Part shown: one piece after another, positions 50,001 through 58,911 of the stretch
Numbering within the stretch: the first letter of the stretch is position 1
How the letters are laid out: each line of letters starts with the position of its first letter
Virus record (IMG/VR): IMGVR_UViG_3300033148_005420
Span: 1-59,460 of that record
Length of the DNA: 59,460 nt
DNA from: a virus
Reading direction: 5' to 3' (one strand)
Translations under genes and position numbers: made by a program
The notes under the pieces: generated by a model
Told to the model about the DNA's origin: nothing
Database searches by the model: none
The model's input: only the letters and a program-made list of their open reading frames with translations

Positions 50001-53000
50001 CAGCATCTGAAGATCAGCAGTTGTCAGTCTGCTGGTAAAGTATTTCGGAAAGAATCCCTTATTGATCAAGAATTGCTTTATGGCAGCAAAAAGCTTTCGA
50101 ATTAAGCCATGCTCAGGAGACATCGATGCAAGCCGGGCCAATCCCTCTTCTGTGACCTGTTCAGCAGGGGTGCTGTCGGGCACCTTGGCAAAAGCCGCAT
50201 TGATGTCGCTATCTGCTCCTGTTCCAAGGCGACTCTCGAGCTGTTTAAGTATTCGCTTAAATACTTTGCCATCATTAAAACCAAGCTTGCGAGCATGGAC
50301 ACCGAGTTCATGGGTAAGCACAGTAAGTGCTTGACCTTTAGCTATATTCTCCTTGACCAGCCAAACCTTACCATCTGGAAAAGTAAGCCCTTCGATTCGT
50401 TGGCCATCTTTGGAATACTTTGCCTCTGCTTCAGCATCTTTTTTGACTGCGGACAGGGCTTGTTCATTACTAACCAGTTCAAAAGCCTTGCCCTGCTGAA
50501 GCTTTTGGACAACCAGTTGCCCAAGGCTCTCGTTAAGCTCGTCAAGGATGTTGGCCTGCTCAGCCTTGGGCAATACGCCAGCTGCTTTTGACAGCTTAAC
50601 TCGTTCGGCAATCTCTGCTTGGACACGGGCTTTCAGCTCTGCCGCCTTAGCTCTGGAGCCTTTGCCCTTGATTCCTCCAGCTTGTGCAGGAGTAACCCCA
50701 GCCGTTTTCAGCTCCCCAGGTTTAACTTTTTTCACAAACTCGGGTTTTTCCTTCAGCTCTTTGTATTTTTTTCCATACTCTGCTTTTGCTTCCTTGGATG
50801 CGAATACTTTCGCCGCAGGGGCTCTCTTTACGCTAAAGCTCGTATCTCCAGCCTCGTTCCGCCAGGTGTGCCCCACCCCCTTATCTTTCAGGTTATCGAC
50901 CAATTCAGCAAGCATTTCGGCTTTTATAACCTTTTCTTCAATGCTGTATTGGTATTGTTCCGAACTTAACTTAACATGTTCCGTAGCTGCTTGAAGCAAC
51001 GTCTTTGGCCCGTATTGCGATGCGTGGCTTTTTCCAACTTTTACGGGCTGGATAGATAGAGACCTTTTGCCGGGCTTAGGATCGTACTCCATTTGGCCTT
51101 CAGCCTTAAATTTGGCCTTAAGGGCTTCGGTAGCATCATCACCTTTTTGATTAAGGATGATTACTTCTGCACCTACTTCGGGTTTTTTAATGGTGTATGG
51201 TCGGCCTTCAAACTGGACTTCTATTTCTGCCTGACCTTCCTTATCAAAGAGCTTTACAAGGTGCTGTTTACTCTCCTTAACAGAAGCTTTAGCATTATTT
51301 AAGTTTTGTTTTATCGTAGCAGCTTCAGATACAATTTTTTCAGTATTTTTCGGAAGAATTTTCTTGTATTCAGAACTGTCCGTCAAGCGGGGCATTTCCT
51401 TTGGGTTGCGAAACTCTTCTTGAAATTCCTTTGGAGTAAAGTCTTTCAGGTATGTTCGTTCGCCTTCGACACTTAACCCCTCTTTGAGCACCCGTGTGCC
51501 TAATTCTTTTTCTCTAACAGGAGCCTTTTCAGCCAACTCGGCGGAAGTCCTTGAGCTGGGAAAACCTTTAACGAGACCCAGTATCTCTTCTACTTTTCCG
51601 CCAAGGCGGATGACAGGGATTTCTCTGCCCGGTGAATCAGTAAGGCCTTTTACCCATTGATGATGACCGTCGATCACATGGCCATCGTCAGATACCAGAA
51701 TTGCTCTCTCCGTGCCAGTATACTCCCTTGCCTTCTGGATTTTTTCAGGGGAGAATTCTTTCTGAGTCGGCTTTAACTCTGTAGGAAGAACGGTCGTCTT
51801 GGCATACTCGACACCTCTAGAACGAAGGTAGTTCGCTAATGCTCCACGGTCTTCGGACTTGACTTGAGGCATTTCGGCACGGGGGATATTCAGCGTTTCG
51901 GTTTCTTTGCCAAATTCAACCCACTCTTCTTTTGATTCAGCTTGTTCTTTTATCTTGGCGGTAGCGGGTGTTTCTGCCTCAGTGGTGGTTACTGGTTCAG
52001 CCTCGGTCGGCATGGTTGTCTTGCTCAGGTCACGAACGAATTCTTTCTGCTCTGGTGTTCGCTTCTCTGGAGAAATTTTATTGATCCGGTCAACTTCTTC
52101 AGTTGTCCATTTCTTGACTTTCTCTTGATCGGTTAATTCCTGGCCGATCACATCCTTTTTGCTTCCAAGTGCCTCTTTGGTAACCGGGGCCGCAGCAGTC
52201 CCGGCCAAGGTCTCATCAAGAACAGGCTCCGCACCAGCAGCTTGAACACCTCGCTGTATAGCCGATTCAGCAGTACTTGGCGGGGCCTGCTGCGGCTGAG
52301 TGAAGAAATCAACCACATCCTTGTTTTGCTTCAAGGCTGCCTGCTCTTCAGGGATGTTCCGCTGCTGAATCTCTTCAATACTTTCCTTTACCGCTTGAAA
52401 CTCCTCGGTTCCTGGCTGGATCTGGCCCTGCTGGACGGCAAAGCGAGCTTGGTCAAAAGCATCCACGGTATCGGCCTGGAGTTGTGCAGAAAACCCTTCT
52501 GGCTCGATGGTTACGCCGGGAGGTTGGTCGGGTTGGATCGGTTGAGCCCCTTCGGCTGCTCTTTGTGTTGGGCCGGACGGGGGTAGTTGTGGTTGTTGGG
52601 CTAAACCCCCGGCAACGTTTGCCCCAGCACCCATCAGGCCACCTGTCAGCACCGCTTGGGCAGCGGATTCAGGTACGCCGTCCATGAGATCTTTTCCGGT
52701 AGCAGCATTCTTCCAGACCTGCTCCTGCATCTCCTGAGGCATTTCCTCAAACAGCCCTTCAGATACACCGCCGTAAACAATGGCCTTGGCCACATTTGAT
52801 GGTTTCTTGAGGGACGAGCCCGCAAGTAAGGTATCAATATCCGCAATGCCGAGTTTGCCAGCTACCCGGCCACCCGCTGCGCTGAATATGCCTGTGCCTA
52901 TACCAGCGGCCAAGGCGGCAGCTGACTGGGCAGGAGAGAGTAATTTGTTGTCTGTTTGGCTCCGAATGTCTTCAGCCACAAGTCCAGCAGAAACCAAACC

Positions 53001-53591
53001 TTCTCCCATTGCTCCTGCAATAACCGGGGCGATCCGTGGGGCCAATGCCGTGATACCTCGTCCTGCTGCACCACCAGCCACCATTAAGGGGGCTGATTCA
53101 GCCGCAGCTCTGGCAATAGTTGACGGATGCTGTAATGCTGCCTTGAGTGTGGGAACAAAGCCTTTTGCTTCGGAAACTTGCTGTTCGGCGTACTGCTGAG
53201 CTGGGGATAACTGGCCCGCAAGGATCCTTTGAGTTTCTTCAGGTTTGTACCCTAATCGCTCGGTTAACTTGCCAAAGTGGCCACCTGTGGGAATGTCGAT
53301 CAGCCCTTGAGCTGCTTGGGGCAGAGCAACAGCTCCTTTTAATGCCGTTACTCCAATATCCCGAAGAGTGCCGCCAAAAGTTCGCTCAGGTTGCTGAGGT
53401 GGCGCAAATTGCTGGGGCTGCTCAGTCTGTAACGGCTGGACAGGTTGGGGCAAGGTGGCGGCGTACGACTGTCCGTATGCACGCTCAGAGGCTAAACCTT
53501 CCTGTGGGCCTGCTGGGAGGGGGGCAAAAGTCCTTATTGGCTGGACGGGCTGCTGAGGAAGGAATGTTTTTTTCTTTTTATTAATTGGCAT
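47031..53591 (-). CDS. Giant polyvalent internal virion protein (2186 aa)
   Basis: The largest gene. Residues 1-60 are Pro/Gln-rich; about 60-330 contain hydrophobic Ala/Gly-rich segments. A ParB-like nuclease motif lies at 636-646 (GHVIDGHHQW), a zincin-like metallopeptidase motif at 1094-1099 (THELGVHA) with a later EEGLARLA. Residues 1250-1800 are mainly helical; the last 400 include TQQDSAIYNQTNFQRGG and a hydrophobic ALFGVILPGIFTVIGAGG, seen at the ends of phage polyvalent proteins. Such proteins are carried in the head and ejected with DNA, helping entry and disarming host defences. Confidence 0.8.
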   Translation of the reverse strand: MPINKKKKTFLPQQPVQPIRTFAPLPAGPQEGLASERAYGQSYAATLPQPVQPLQTEQPQQFAPPQQPERTFGGTLRDIGVTALKGAVALPQAAQGLIDIPTGGHFGKLTERLGYKPEETQRILAGQLSPAQQYAEQQVSEAKGFVPTLKAALQHPSTIARAAAESAPLMVAGGAAGRGITALAPRIAPVIAGAMGEGLVSAGLVAEDIRSQTDNKLLSPAQSAAALAAGIGTGIFSAAGGRVAGKLGIADIDTLLAGSSLKKPSNVAKAIVYGGVSEGLFEEMPQEMQEQVWKNAATGKDLMDGVPESAAQAVLTGGLMGAGANVAGGLAQQPQLPPSGPTQRAAEGAQPIQPDQPPGVTIEPEGFSAQLQADTVDAFDQARFAVQQGQIQPGTEEFQAVKESIEEIQQRNIPEEQAALKQNKDVVDFFTQPQQAPPSTAESAIQRGVQAAGAEPVLDETLAGTAAAPVTKEALGSKKDVIGQELTDQEKVKKWTTEEVDRINKISPEKRTPEQKEFVRDLSKTTMPTEAEPVTTTEAETPATAKIKEQAESKEEWVEFGKETETLNIPRAEMPQVKSEDRGALANYLRSRGVEYAKTTVLPTELKPTQKEFSPEKIQKAREYTGTERAILVSDDGHVIDGHHQWVKGLTDSPGREIPVIRLGGKVEEILGLVKGFPSSRTSAELAEKAPVREKELGTRVLKEGLSVEGERTYLKDFTPKEFQEEFRNPKEMPRLTDSSEYKKILPKNTEKIVSEAATIKQNLNNAKASVKESKQHLVKLFDKEGQAEIEVQFEGRPYTIKKPEVGAEVIILNQKGDDATEALKAKFKAEGQMEYDPKPGKRSLSIQPVKVGKSHASQYGPKTLLQAATEHVKLSSEQYQYSIEEKVIKAEMLAELVDNLKDKGVGHTWRNEAGDTSFSVKRAPAAKVFASKEAKAEYGKKYKELKEKPEFVKKVKPGELKTAGVTPAQAGGIKGKGSRAKAAELKARVQAEIAERVKLSKAAGVLPKAEQANILDELNESLGQLVVQKLQQGKAFELVSNEQALSAVKKDAEAEAKYSKDGQRIEGLTFPDGKVWLVKENIAKGQALTVLTHELGVHARKLGFNDGKVFKRILKQLESRLGTGADSDINAAFAKVPDSTPAEQVTEEGLARLASMSPEHGLIRKLFAAIKQFLINKGFFPKYFTSRLTTADLQMLAQSAIKADTKPRKQKTDTKVKFSLADLPKTPEAIQQRLNNTENLNATAPGGTTSGATPEQGKSYMARVSKAVGEAVSKVTAEKQAEIKKEREFIGAYHALRNVSRSPVASMKKKQETLEAFQGLVPEEVQGDLTQALGIISNPKAGFERQKRAFEKVKDTLLEATKADLDKTIRSSQLPRIKPELRQGKRGKNLKTDMGLIRKAKQMDRGAILDQQEALDKKIDRSKEIIGSPQSSKEGIAQAEENLADYYSEKQLLTVFGDFGKLSYAEILRAKEAVNDLVTNGTGAWRVIQDQRNALNNKNALMVRQEVQGKQDPKDYSRAEMSQVAEKEKTVTGRAKKLVTDVENSNMILGFYLNKIAGKSGKGMLQSDTVKLFEGIAAWGTRREEQLKLSIVENTIKTKAAEVFGSGKKLMAAMARMAEVSTDKVYSYSQTGQKKEPFHIGPGQAIYLRQLSNFDEAQSGLDAMGVTEETLKDIENYLSPEEKQWGDWQQQEFYPKLQADTGKVIQNVEGISILNNPNEVPLHRETGGLDIGVQRTRQAGLKHGTSSEIEKEDQPFRLMDADQVMMDHMKGMTHYQAWAGPMGIITGTFNDPQVQSSIIAEYGKNTMDGLKLFFRDMAEVPGGTTFAWADKARANVTTALLGGSLITPVKQLASIPAMSADIPSAAFAKNFTYGVAHPREVREFVKNWDFIDRRMKLGFERDMKIAKTKQTKAVIAGSKNIADWMMLPIGIGDAAGVIGGSFPVFKYYKDQGKTPEEAYFLTEKTARRTQQDSAIYNQTNFQRGGSWNKLFTMFLSSNILYTNQLQASFRALLTDPKKNYRSASKRIALFGVILPGIFTVIGAGGLGAWHGDDEDDERLKETLLRDIVLAGPKGMPLIGQTAEGLWNTMKGYHYGKNPTYSPVTEIGKSLSELVEDGKRYIVEDQDGEALLALADSAATLLSYGTGVGYKPVKRTLEGWYDASTGQTKHPVLAVWGMSRYARGEK

Positions 53592-53592
53592 A

Positions 53593-54558
53593 TTACTGAG
53601 CTAAAGCACGTCTTTTTTTAGGCTTCTTCACGCTGCCGAGAAAACCACTTGTTCCAGGGCTGAATGGCGAAATACTCTTGGTTTGCCCGGTACCAGCTTG
53701 TGGCCATTGAGCCCCTTGAGGAGCAGCTGTAAAACTTGAGGGCTGAAACTGAGGGAGATTGGCCACTGGTTGCACTTGAGAAAAAGGAGCTACCGCAGGC
53801 GGCTGAGCAGATTGAACAGGCTGCTGTCCAAAAGAAGGCACGGCCTGCGCTTGGCTCCCGGTGGTCGTGAAACTCCTGGTACCGCCAACTTGTGGCAACT
53901 CCTGGAGCATGTCTGGCTGGGCCATGGTTTGGGCAGGCTGGGGGAGCTGGGCAGGCTGGTATTTAGCCATTTGGTCTTGGATGTATTTTTGCACCCCACC
54001 GTGTTCAACGTCTTCTGCGCCAAAGCCCATAAAACCACCTTCGGAAGTGGTGCCGTACTGGCCCCGTAAAGCCTTTCCGCCTTCTTCGGGATCGTAATAC
54101 TGTTTCCATAAACGGCTCTCCACGTCAGCTCGCTGTTTGCTGGACATGGCTCCCGGCACTCCCTTCGCCCTCGCTATCGGGGGCTTACCCTGTTGCAACC
54201 TGATAGCCTGCTGGCCCTTAGCACCTATCTCGGCAAGGGGTTGCCTACCCGCCGCTTGCTGCCGTTGCAGAGCCTGCTGGCCTTGCTGCCTCTGGAGGCC
54301 TGCTTGAGCAGCGGTGGACGCACGTTGTTGTTGCTGCTGCTGGCCTGCTCCGACAAGCTGCTCTGCTCTTCGTGCCTGCCGAGAGCGTGCATCCTTCATG
54401 AACTCCCGCTTGTTCCGGGCAGCAATAGCTTTTCCAGCTGCTCCAGAGTATCCGGGGGCGGTGTCCATGGAGCGGGGGGCTTTCGGAAGGGCTAGATATT
54501 CTTTTTTAGCTTTCTCTTTGGCCCACTTGTTACGTAGTTGAGAAACAGACTCAGGCAT
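53593..54558 (-). CDS. Gln-rich internal virion protein
   Basis: A 321-aa basic, Gln-rich protein (GQQQQQQRAST near residue 72) with many QP and AQP repeats toward the end. No signal or enzyme motif. It lies directly before the giant polyvalent gene and is probably ejected or packaged with it, as the small internal proteins of podoviruses are. Confidence 0.6.
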   Translation of the reverse strand: MPESVSQLRNKWAKEKAKKEYLALPKAPRSMDTAPGYSGAAGKAIAARNKREFMKDARSRQARRAEQLVGAGQQQQQQRASTAAQAGLQRQQGQQALQRQQAAGRQPLAEIGAKGQQAIRLQQGKPPIARAKGVPGAMSSKQRADVESRLWKQYYDPEEGGKALRGQYGTTSEGGFMGFGAEDVEHGGVQKYIQDQMAKYQPAQLPQPAQTMAQPDMLQELPQVGGTRSFTTTGSQAQAVPSFGQQPVQSAQPPAVAPFSQVQPVANLPQFQPSSFTAAPQGAQWPQAGTGQTKSISPFSPGTSGFLGSVKKPKKRRALAQ

Positions 54559-54567
54559 ATTATTATT

Positions 54568-54594
54568 TCAGCCCTGATTGGGAGTCAGGGCTGA
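54568..54594 (-). other. Ten-base-stem hairpin before 54558
   Basis: TCAGCCCTGA and TCAGGGCTGA pair around seven bases, ending ten bases before the ATG at 54558. No T-run. Likely an mRNA stability or translation-control hairpin. Confidence 0.5.
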
Positions 54595-54601
54595 TCCTTG
54601 G

Positions 54602-54826
54602 TTATTTGTTGCGTTTTTGGTAGAGTTTCCAATGCAGTTCGGTGCAGAATAAATCAACACCCGTGCAATCTTCTTTGTGGGCCACGTAAGGGTGTTTCAC
54701 GGAAGAGATAGTCCTGTCACAGTGGGGACAATGGAGATTAAGGGGAGGATTGTCGTTCAGTCGATAGTCCCCGTAATTACGATGCCTTTCGAGAGCATTG
54801 TTCAGGTCAACCTCAGCTTGCTCCAA
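54602..54826 (-). CDS. Small zinc-ribbon protein
   Basis: A 74-aa protein with LHCPHCDR and later HKEDCTG, FCTELH, giving four cysteines and several histidines for a zinc site. In the structural cluster. Function unknown. Confidence 0.6.
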   Translation of the reverse strand: MEQAEVDLNNALERHRNYGDYRLNDNPPLNLHCPHCDRTISSVKHPYVAHKEDCTGVDLFCTELHWKLYQKRNK

Positions 54827-54834
54827 TCTTTTTC

Positions 54835-55134
54835 TTAAGTCATCACATTCGGCTTCCAGTCGGGCATTGTCTCCGATTGATTCAAGGAAAGAACATACTT
54901 CTCAACCAAGACAGCGTGTTTATCGCCAATATCCTTGGAATTCTCTACCTGACGAGTGAAGCCGATCTTCCATGAGTTTGCATGAGCATTGGCATTGGTA
55001 AGTTTCGTTAAGTTCTCGTTAACCTGGGCCATTAAATGGGTTGAGATTGCAGGTGGTCGCTGGAGGGGAAGATCGTTAAGTTTCCTCTTGGTTTCTCGTA
55101 GCTGCGTTATTAAATCTTCAGACGTTGGGTTCAT
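54835..55134 (-). CDS. Small helical structural-cluster protein
   Basis: A 99-aa helical protein. ATG 55134 has GAGAGGG upstream; the frame extends farther upstream into the next gene, but that start has no SD. Heptads LITQLRETKRKLNDL and LMAQVNENLTKLTNA suggest a coiled coil. Not recognised. Confidence 0.6.
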   Translation of the reverse strand: MNPTSEDLITQLRETKRKLNDLPLQRPPAISTHLMAQVNENLTKLTNANAHANSWKIGFTRQVENSKDIGDKHAVLVEKYVLSLNQSETMPDWKPNVMT

Positions 55135-55144
55135 TTTGACCCTC

Positions 55145-57355
55145 TCAATAATAAGTTTTCCAAACATCATCAGGGGTATTATACAACTCAGGTGCCCCAC
55201 TAACAACCCCATTATCTTTTTTAATAATATCCGATCCGTAAAAATAGTCAATTACGCCTGAATCAGGATCATGACAGCACCGACCAAATGCAAGCCAACC
55301 ATTCTTGCGCTTCTGCACCCATGCTGTATCCCTGGCATGTTGGTACATCATGTACCCCGGATCGCCAGTCAGATTGATAGCGCCAGTACTGACCATTAAC
55401 GGTACCGAGTTAACAGCCTCGTCAAGCGGAGTCGTTGGATAAAAAACACCATCGGCAGAGTTATGATTATAACATCCTGGCTGCCCTAACCCGCTCATGG
55501 GAAACAGTAAGCCACTTAAGAAAGATCCTTTCCACTGCTTTTCTGTGTGGTCAAAGGTTTCTTCACCGGTGAAGCCGGTGCTAAAGGGGTGTACAGGGAA
55601 ATCAATCAAGCTGTCACCCCACGGCGGTATATTCACCGCTGCGCCATCCTGCTGCTCAAAAGGGGTGTATGACCAAATCAGATATTCCGCACCGTTATCA
55701 ATAACGACCCTTTCAACTCGCTGGATACTATAGGCGTAATCTTTTATGTACACATCACAGATAAGTAGCCGATTAATGAGGTCGACATGATGAATGAAAT
55801 AATATCTCTGGTTCCATGTCTCGGAACCAGGGTCAGACTCGCTCAGGTCTTCGCCGTCAAAAAAGATGTTAAAAGTCGAGGTGAACATGGTTATCCCAGA
55901 AATACGGTGAGCTATCTCGATTGATAATTCCTGACTGGCGCTCATTGTAGGATTGGCATCAGTATAATCTGCCCTGATAAGATCTATGTAACTTATTTTT
56001 GGTCTTTTCGTGAATGGATTTTGCCCATCAGTGCAGACCAAGAAATCCTGAGCATCCTGCCCAGCGTGGTTCATTGATGAAGTTTGGATCCACTCGTTGT
56101 AGCTCCCGGGAGTCAAGGCGTTGTCCGTACCTGTGTTGTTTATCTCAAGGATGTATTCAGAATTATATTCGGTTGTTATATAGCTAAAGGTGATATCAAA
56201 ATCAGGAACTCCTAGGATAGTTTTTTCCTCCGATTCCTCTTTGACTGTTACCGTTACAACGCCGTCAACCACATGATATACGTTCCCCACGTACCATTGA
56301 TCGTAGTCATCATCTATATAAGATTCTTTCTTGTAATCCACAAAACCGAAATGGAGCTTAAAACTTGTTCCGGCATCCTCTGGGCAAAAAAGAATATTGG
56401 GCACCCAGTTACCTGTTCTGACTTCTTCGGGGTTGGCGGCAACGGTTCCCCAGGGTCTTGCTATTGTGAAAACCTCTTTGAAATACTTGTCAATCCTTAC
56501 AAAATCCCTGGTATGCGAAAACATGCCATAACCAATATCTGAGGGAGTCACGTAAAACACCAAGTCAGGCAGGTAATCCTCATAATCAGATGTTGCCGGT
56601 TCAAGCTCTCCTGGCTGGACTTCTAACCGGATTGATGGCTGAGGCGTGGGGAATAGCACTGATGGTTTTCTGGCAAAGTCCCAGCCTGTCCAAATTCCGT
56701 TGCATGACCCTCTTCGCCAAGTCCAATTGGTCAGGTTTACTATACTGGGTGTTATCCCGACGTGAACAGGATATGACTGGTTAAAGAGGCCAGATGTTAA
56801 AGTTATTTGGGGTAGGTGGAAATTTGGCCAGTATAAATTGAGGTTGATGAAATCATTAGCATAAGAACCTTTGTCGTAAGGGGAGACAGGTACTTCCAGC
56901 TCGACAACCGAGAAATCATCCAGCAAAAACCGGCGAATATCATCCTTTATCCATAAAATAGGCCCTGCTGAATGATTATCGAGCAGGTCAACCCATTGAG
57001 CATTGTCAATCTCCCTACCGGTGTAAAACTTGTTCGAAACCAGTGAAGTATACGGACTAGAAGCGGGCATTAAGGAGCCAACTACCCAGTAATCAGTTCC
57101 GTTTTTAAAGACTGATACTTTTTCCCCGACCATTATGTACCGGGCGGAAACTAGTTGGCATGGATAGGATTCGGTTTCTGTGTCGTAAGGAACTGCGGGG
57201 TGGTAGTAGGTCTTTGCGGTGACTTCTTGGGCGGGGGACTTGGTGATAATTCGGATTGCCATTTCTGGCCCTGAAAACGAAACAGCCACTACTTCACCGA
57301 TGTGAAGCAGTGGCATGTCACCGGCGTTGAGCTGTAGAGGGGTGTAGGTTGTCAA
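55145..57355 (-). CDS. Large virion structural protein (736 aa)
   Basis: A 736-aa beta-rich protein with many aromatic residues (YYHPAVPYDTETES, TNWTWRRGSCNG, WNQRYYFIHH) and few Ala/Lys, the composition of tail-tube or tail-hub proteins. The N-terminal 110 residues may form a separate beta barrel (LHIGEVVAVSFSG, YIMVGEKVSVFKNG). No enzyme motif. Just upstream of the internal protein genes; a tail or baseplate role is inferred. Confidence 0.65.
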   Translation of the reverse strand: MTTYTPLQLNAGDMPLLHIGEVVAVSFSGPEMAIRIITKSPAQEVTAKTYYHPAVPYDTETESYPCQLVSARYIMVGEKVSVFKNGTDYWVVGSLMPASSPYTSLVSNKFYTGREIDNAQWVDLLDNHSAGPILWIKDDIRRFLLDDFSVVELEVPVSPYDKGSYANDFINLNLYWPNFHLPQITLTSGLFNQSYPVHVGITPSIVNLTNWTWRRGSCNGIWTGWDFARKPSVLFPTPQPSIRLEVQPGELEPATSDYEDYLPDLVFYVTPSDIGYGMFSHTRDFVRIDKYFKEVFTIARPWGTVAANPEEVRTGNWVPNILFCPEDAGTSFKLHFGFVDYKKESYIDDDYDQWYVGNVYHVVDGVVTVTVKEESEEKTILGVPDFDITFSYITTEYNSEYILEINNTGTDNALTPGSYNEWIQTSSMNHAGQDAQDFLVCTDGQNPFTKRPKISYIDLIRADYTDANPTMSASQELSIEIAHRISGITMFTSTFNIFFDGEDLSESDPGSETWNQRYYFIHHVDLINRLLICDVYIKDYAYSIQRVERVVIDNGAEYLIWSYTPFEQQDGAAVNIPPWGDSLIDFPVHPFSTGFTGEETFDHTEKQWKGSFLSGLLFPMSGLGQPGCYNHNSADGVFYPTTPLDEAVNSVPLMVSTGAINLTGDPGYMMYQHARDTAWVQKRKNGWLAFGRCCHDPDSGVIDYFYGSDIIKKDNGVVSGAPELYNTPDDVWKTYY

Positions 57356-57573
57356 GGGATGCCTTGTTCTATTATATTAACACTGTCAATAACACAAACA
57401 ATACCCTTTATTTTGGGGTTATGCCGATTATATAGGAAGAACTCTTTATCAGTTTTTAATTGGCAACTATTCTCGTGCGTGATATCGATACTGATAAGCC
57501 CTGGCTTACTTTCTGCTATCTGGTTTACCAGCTTGCCTATTGTCAGATAATCTGATCTATCTGGCTCGTTCAT
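57352..57573 (-). CDS. Small unknown protein
   Basis: A 73-aa alpha-beta protein overlapping its neighbours by four bases on both sides, so part of the structural operon. No motif recognised. Confidence 0.6.
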   Translation of the reverse strand: MNEPDRSDYLTIGKLVNQIAESKPGLISIDITHENSCQLKTDKEFFLYNRHNPKIKGIVCVIDSVNIIEQGIP

Positions 57574-57941
57574 GACTTTACCTCAACGAAAGTTCCTGCG
57601 CCAATCTCGTAATTGTTCCCTTCCGAGCACATATAGCTCCCGTACCCGAAAGACCGACCGACAAACCTGAAAGAAGGAAACCAAGCCCCTTCCTCTATCA
57701 GTCCTAGCCGTTTCTTTTTCGATATACCTTTGTTCCGATAGAATAAAGCATAATCCTCATCAAGGTACTTGCTCCATAATACAGCACCTTCTATCACATC
57801 AGCCTCGGTTGCGACTCGTAAATTGCTAGGGATGGGTAACTCAGCCATGCTTATGTCTAGACTGGACCTCTTTCTCTCTAGCCTCAAAATCTCTCGGTCT
57901 ATATCGGCTTGTTCAGATAGAAGGTCGTCCATTTCTTTCAC
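57570..57941 (-). CDS. Small unknown protein with hairpin-borne RBS
   Basis: A 123-aa protein: charged N-terminal coiled coil (LLSEQADIDREILRLERK) and an aromatic C-terminal half (FRFVGRSFGYGSYMC). I prefer GTG 57941: GGGAG lies eight bases upstream in a small hairpin loop, in the same place as in the gene at 59014. ATG 57956 and ATG 57932 are alternatives. Confidence 0.55.
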   Translation of the reverse strand: MKEMDDLLSEQADIDREILRLERKRSSLDISMAELPIPSNLRVATEADVIEGAVLWSKYLDEDYALFYRNKGISKKKRLGLIEEGAWFPSFRFVGRSFGYGSYMCSEGNNYEIGAGTFVEVKS

Positions 57942-57944
57942 AAT

Positions 57945-57960
57945 CTCAACTCCCATTGAG
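57945..57960 (-). promoter_or_regulatory. Hairpin presenting an SD in its loop (first of two)
   Basis: On the coding strand CTCAAT-GGGA-GTTGAG forms a six-pair stem (one G-U) with the SD in the tetraloop, ending just before the GTG at 57941. Same element at 59278-59293. Confidence 0.6.
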
Positions 57961-57976
57961 TGTCCAATTTAAAAGA

Positions 57977-58041
57977 AACACGGCAGATGGTTGGAAATCC
58001 ACCCCTCCCTGGTACTAGTTGTCCAGGAAGTTAGCCGTGTT
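57977..58041 (-). terminator. Branched terminator-like RNA structure
   Basis: Outer arms AACACGGC (57977-57984) and GCCGTGTT (58034-58041) enclose two smaller hairpins (CCTGG/CCAGG and a GGTTGG/CCACC pair). Read leftward it is followed by TCTTTTAAA. It lies between the Rha-like operon and the structural genes beyond. Confidence 0.55.
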
Positions 58042-58049
58042 GAGTTTGC

Positions 58050-58205
58050 TTATAAGCTTATCGTGATAGTATTTCCTTTTTTCACAATAAGAGCTGATAT
58101 TTTATTCCACTTGTTGTTGTGGAAGGTGTAGAACTCCTGTTTTTCGACATCTACCATATAGCTTACCCTTGTCAGTCGCATAGGGCTATCGGATTTTTCG
58201 TTCAT
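58050..58205 (-). CDS. Small unknown protein
   Basis: A 51-aa protein (FYTFHNNKWNKISAL in the middle). ATG 58205 overlaps the Rha-like gene stop (ATGA), so it is co-translated. Function unknown. Confidence 0.6.
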   Translation of the reverse strand: MNEKSDSPMRLTRVSYMVDVEKQEFYTFHNNKWNKISALIVKKGNTITISL

Positions 58206-58900
58206 TTGGTATCCTCGATCCTCAGCGCCGCTCCGTACCGCAACAGGTCATCCTTAACAGAGGTGTAAATATCTTTATAATTCCGACCAAGATCCATGTA
58301 CTTTTTCAAACTTACCCTGGCCTCACGCTCAACCAGAGTAAGTTCTGCGAGCTGGTAAAGGTTGAGGCTATCTCTCAGCTTTGGCTTCTTTGCAGCTATC
58401 AGGTCAAGGGCCTTATATGCAGCGTTAGTAATATGCTTATAGTAAAACTTTGCTGACTTGCTACCCTGCGCTGTGGCGTAATCAACAAATTCCTTTATCA
58501 CGTCGGTTTCTTCCCTTCTGGCGACCTTGCTTTGTTCCCTTTGCCCAATCCACTGTTGATCCTTTTCGTTTGTGGCCGTCAACAGGAGGCGCTGCTCCAT
58601 GGCGTTGAATGCTGCTATGAATCTCAACTGCCATTCGAAGGCTTTTTTTCCCCTGAATCTCATGACCAGTAGGGAGAAAAAATCTCGATCCATAAGATAC
58701 GAGGTGTACTCTTGCCCTTTATATTCCCGATCCTGCGCAAAGCTTTTAGGGGTACACATGTGTACCTCTTGAATATCGCTCAAGTCGCTTTGGATGTCGT
58801 TTATCAGCTTAACCACACGACTTGCCTTATATCCAAATTTCTTGGCAACTACGTGACTATCGCAAAAAACTTTCTGATCATTATATTCGACCAATTCCAC
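58202..58900 (-). CDS. Rha-family phage regulatory protein
   Basis: A 232-aa protein. Residues about 5-110 match the Rha (pRha) domain: VFCDSHVVAKKFGYKASRVV, YLMDRDFFSLLVMRFRGKKA, FEWQLRFIAAFNAMEQRLL. Rha proteins interfere with phage growth control in some temperate phages. Start is GTG 58900 with AAAGGAG upstream. A strong promoter and dyad lie just ahead. Confidence 0.75.
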   Translation of the reverse strand: MELVEYNDQKVFCDSHVVAKKFGYKASRVVKLINDIQSDLSDIQEVHMCTPKSFAQDREYKGQEYTSYLMDRDFFSLLVMRFRGKKAFEWQLRFIAAFNAMEQRLLLTATNEKDQQWIGQREQSKVARREETDVIKEFVDYATAQGSKSAKFYYKHITNAAYKALDLIAAKKPKLRDSLNLYQLAELTLVEREARVSLKKYMDLGRNYKDIYTSVKDDLLRYGAALRIEDTK

Positions 58901-58911
58901 ATCGTCTCCTT

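Noticed and set aside
57959-58049. tRNA-like fold
   Set aside because: The branched structure lacks a T-loop, anticodon stem and CCA-compatible ends; it is better read as a terminator-like RNA.
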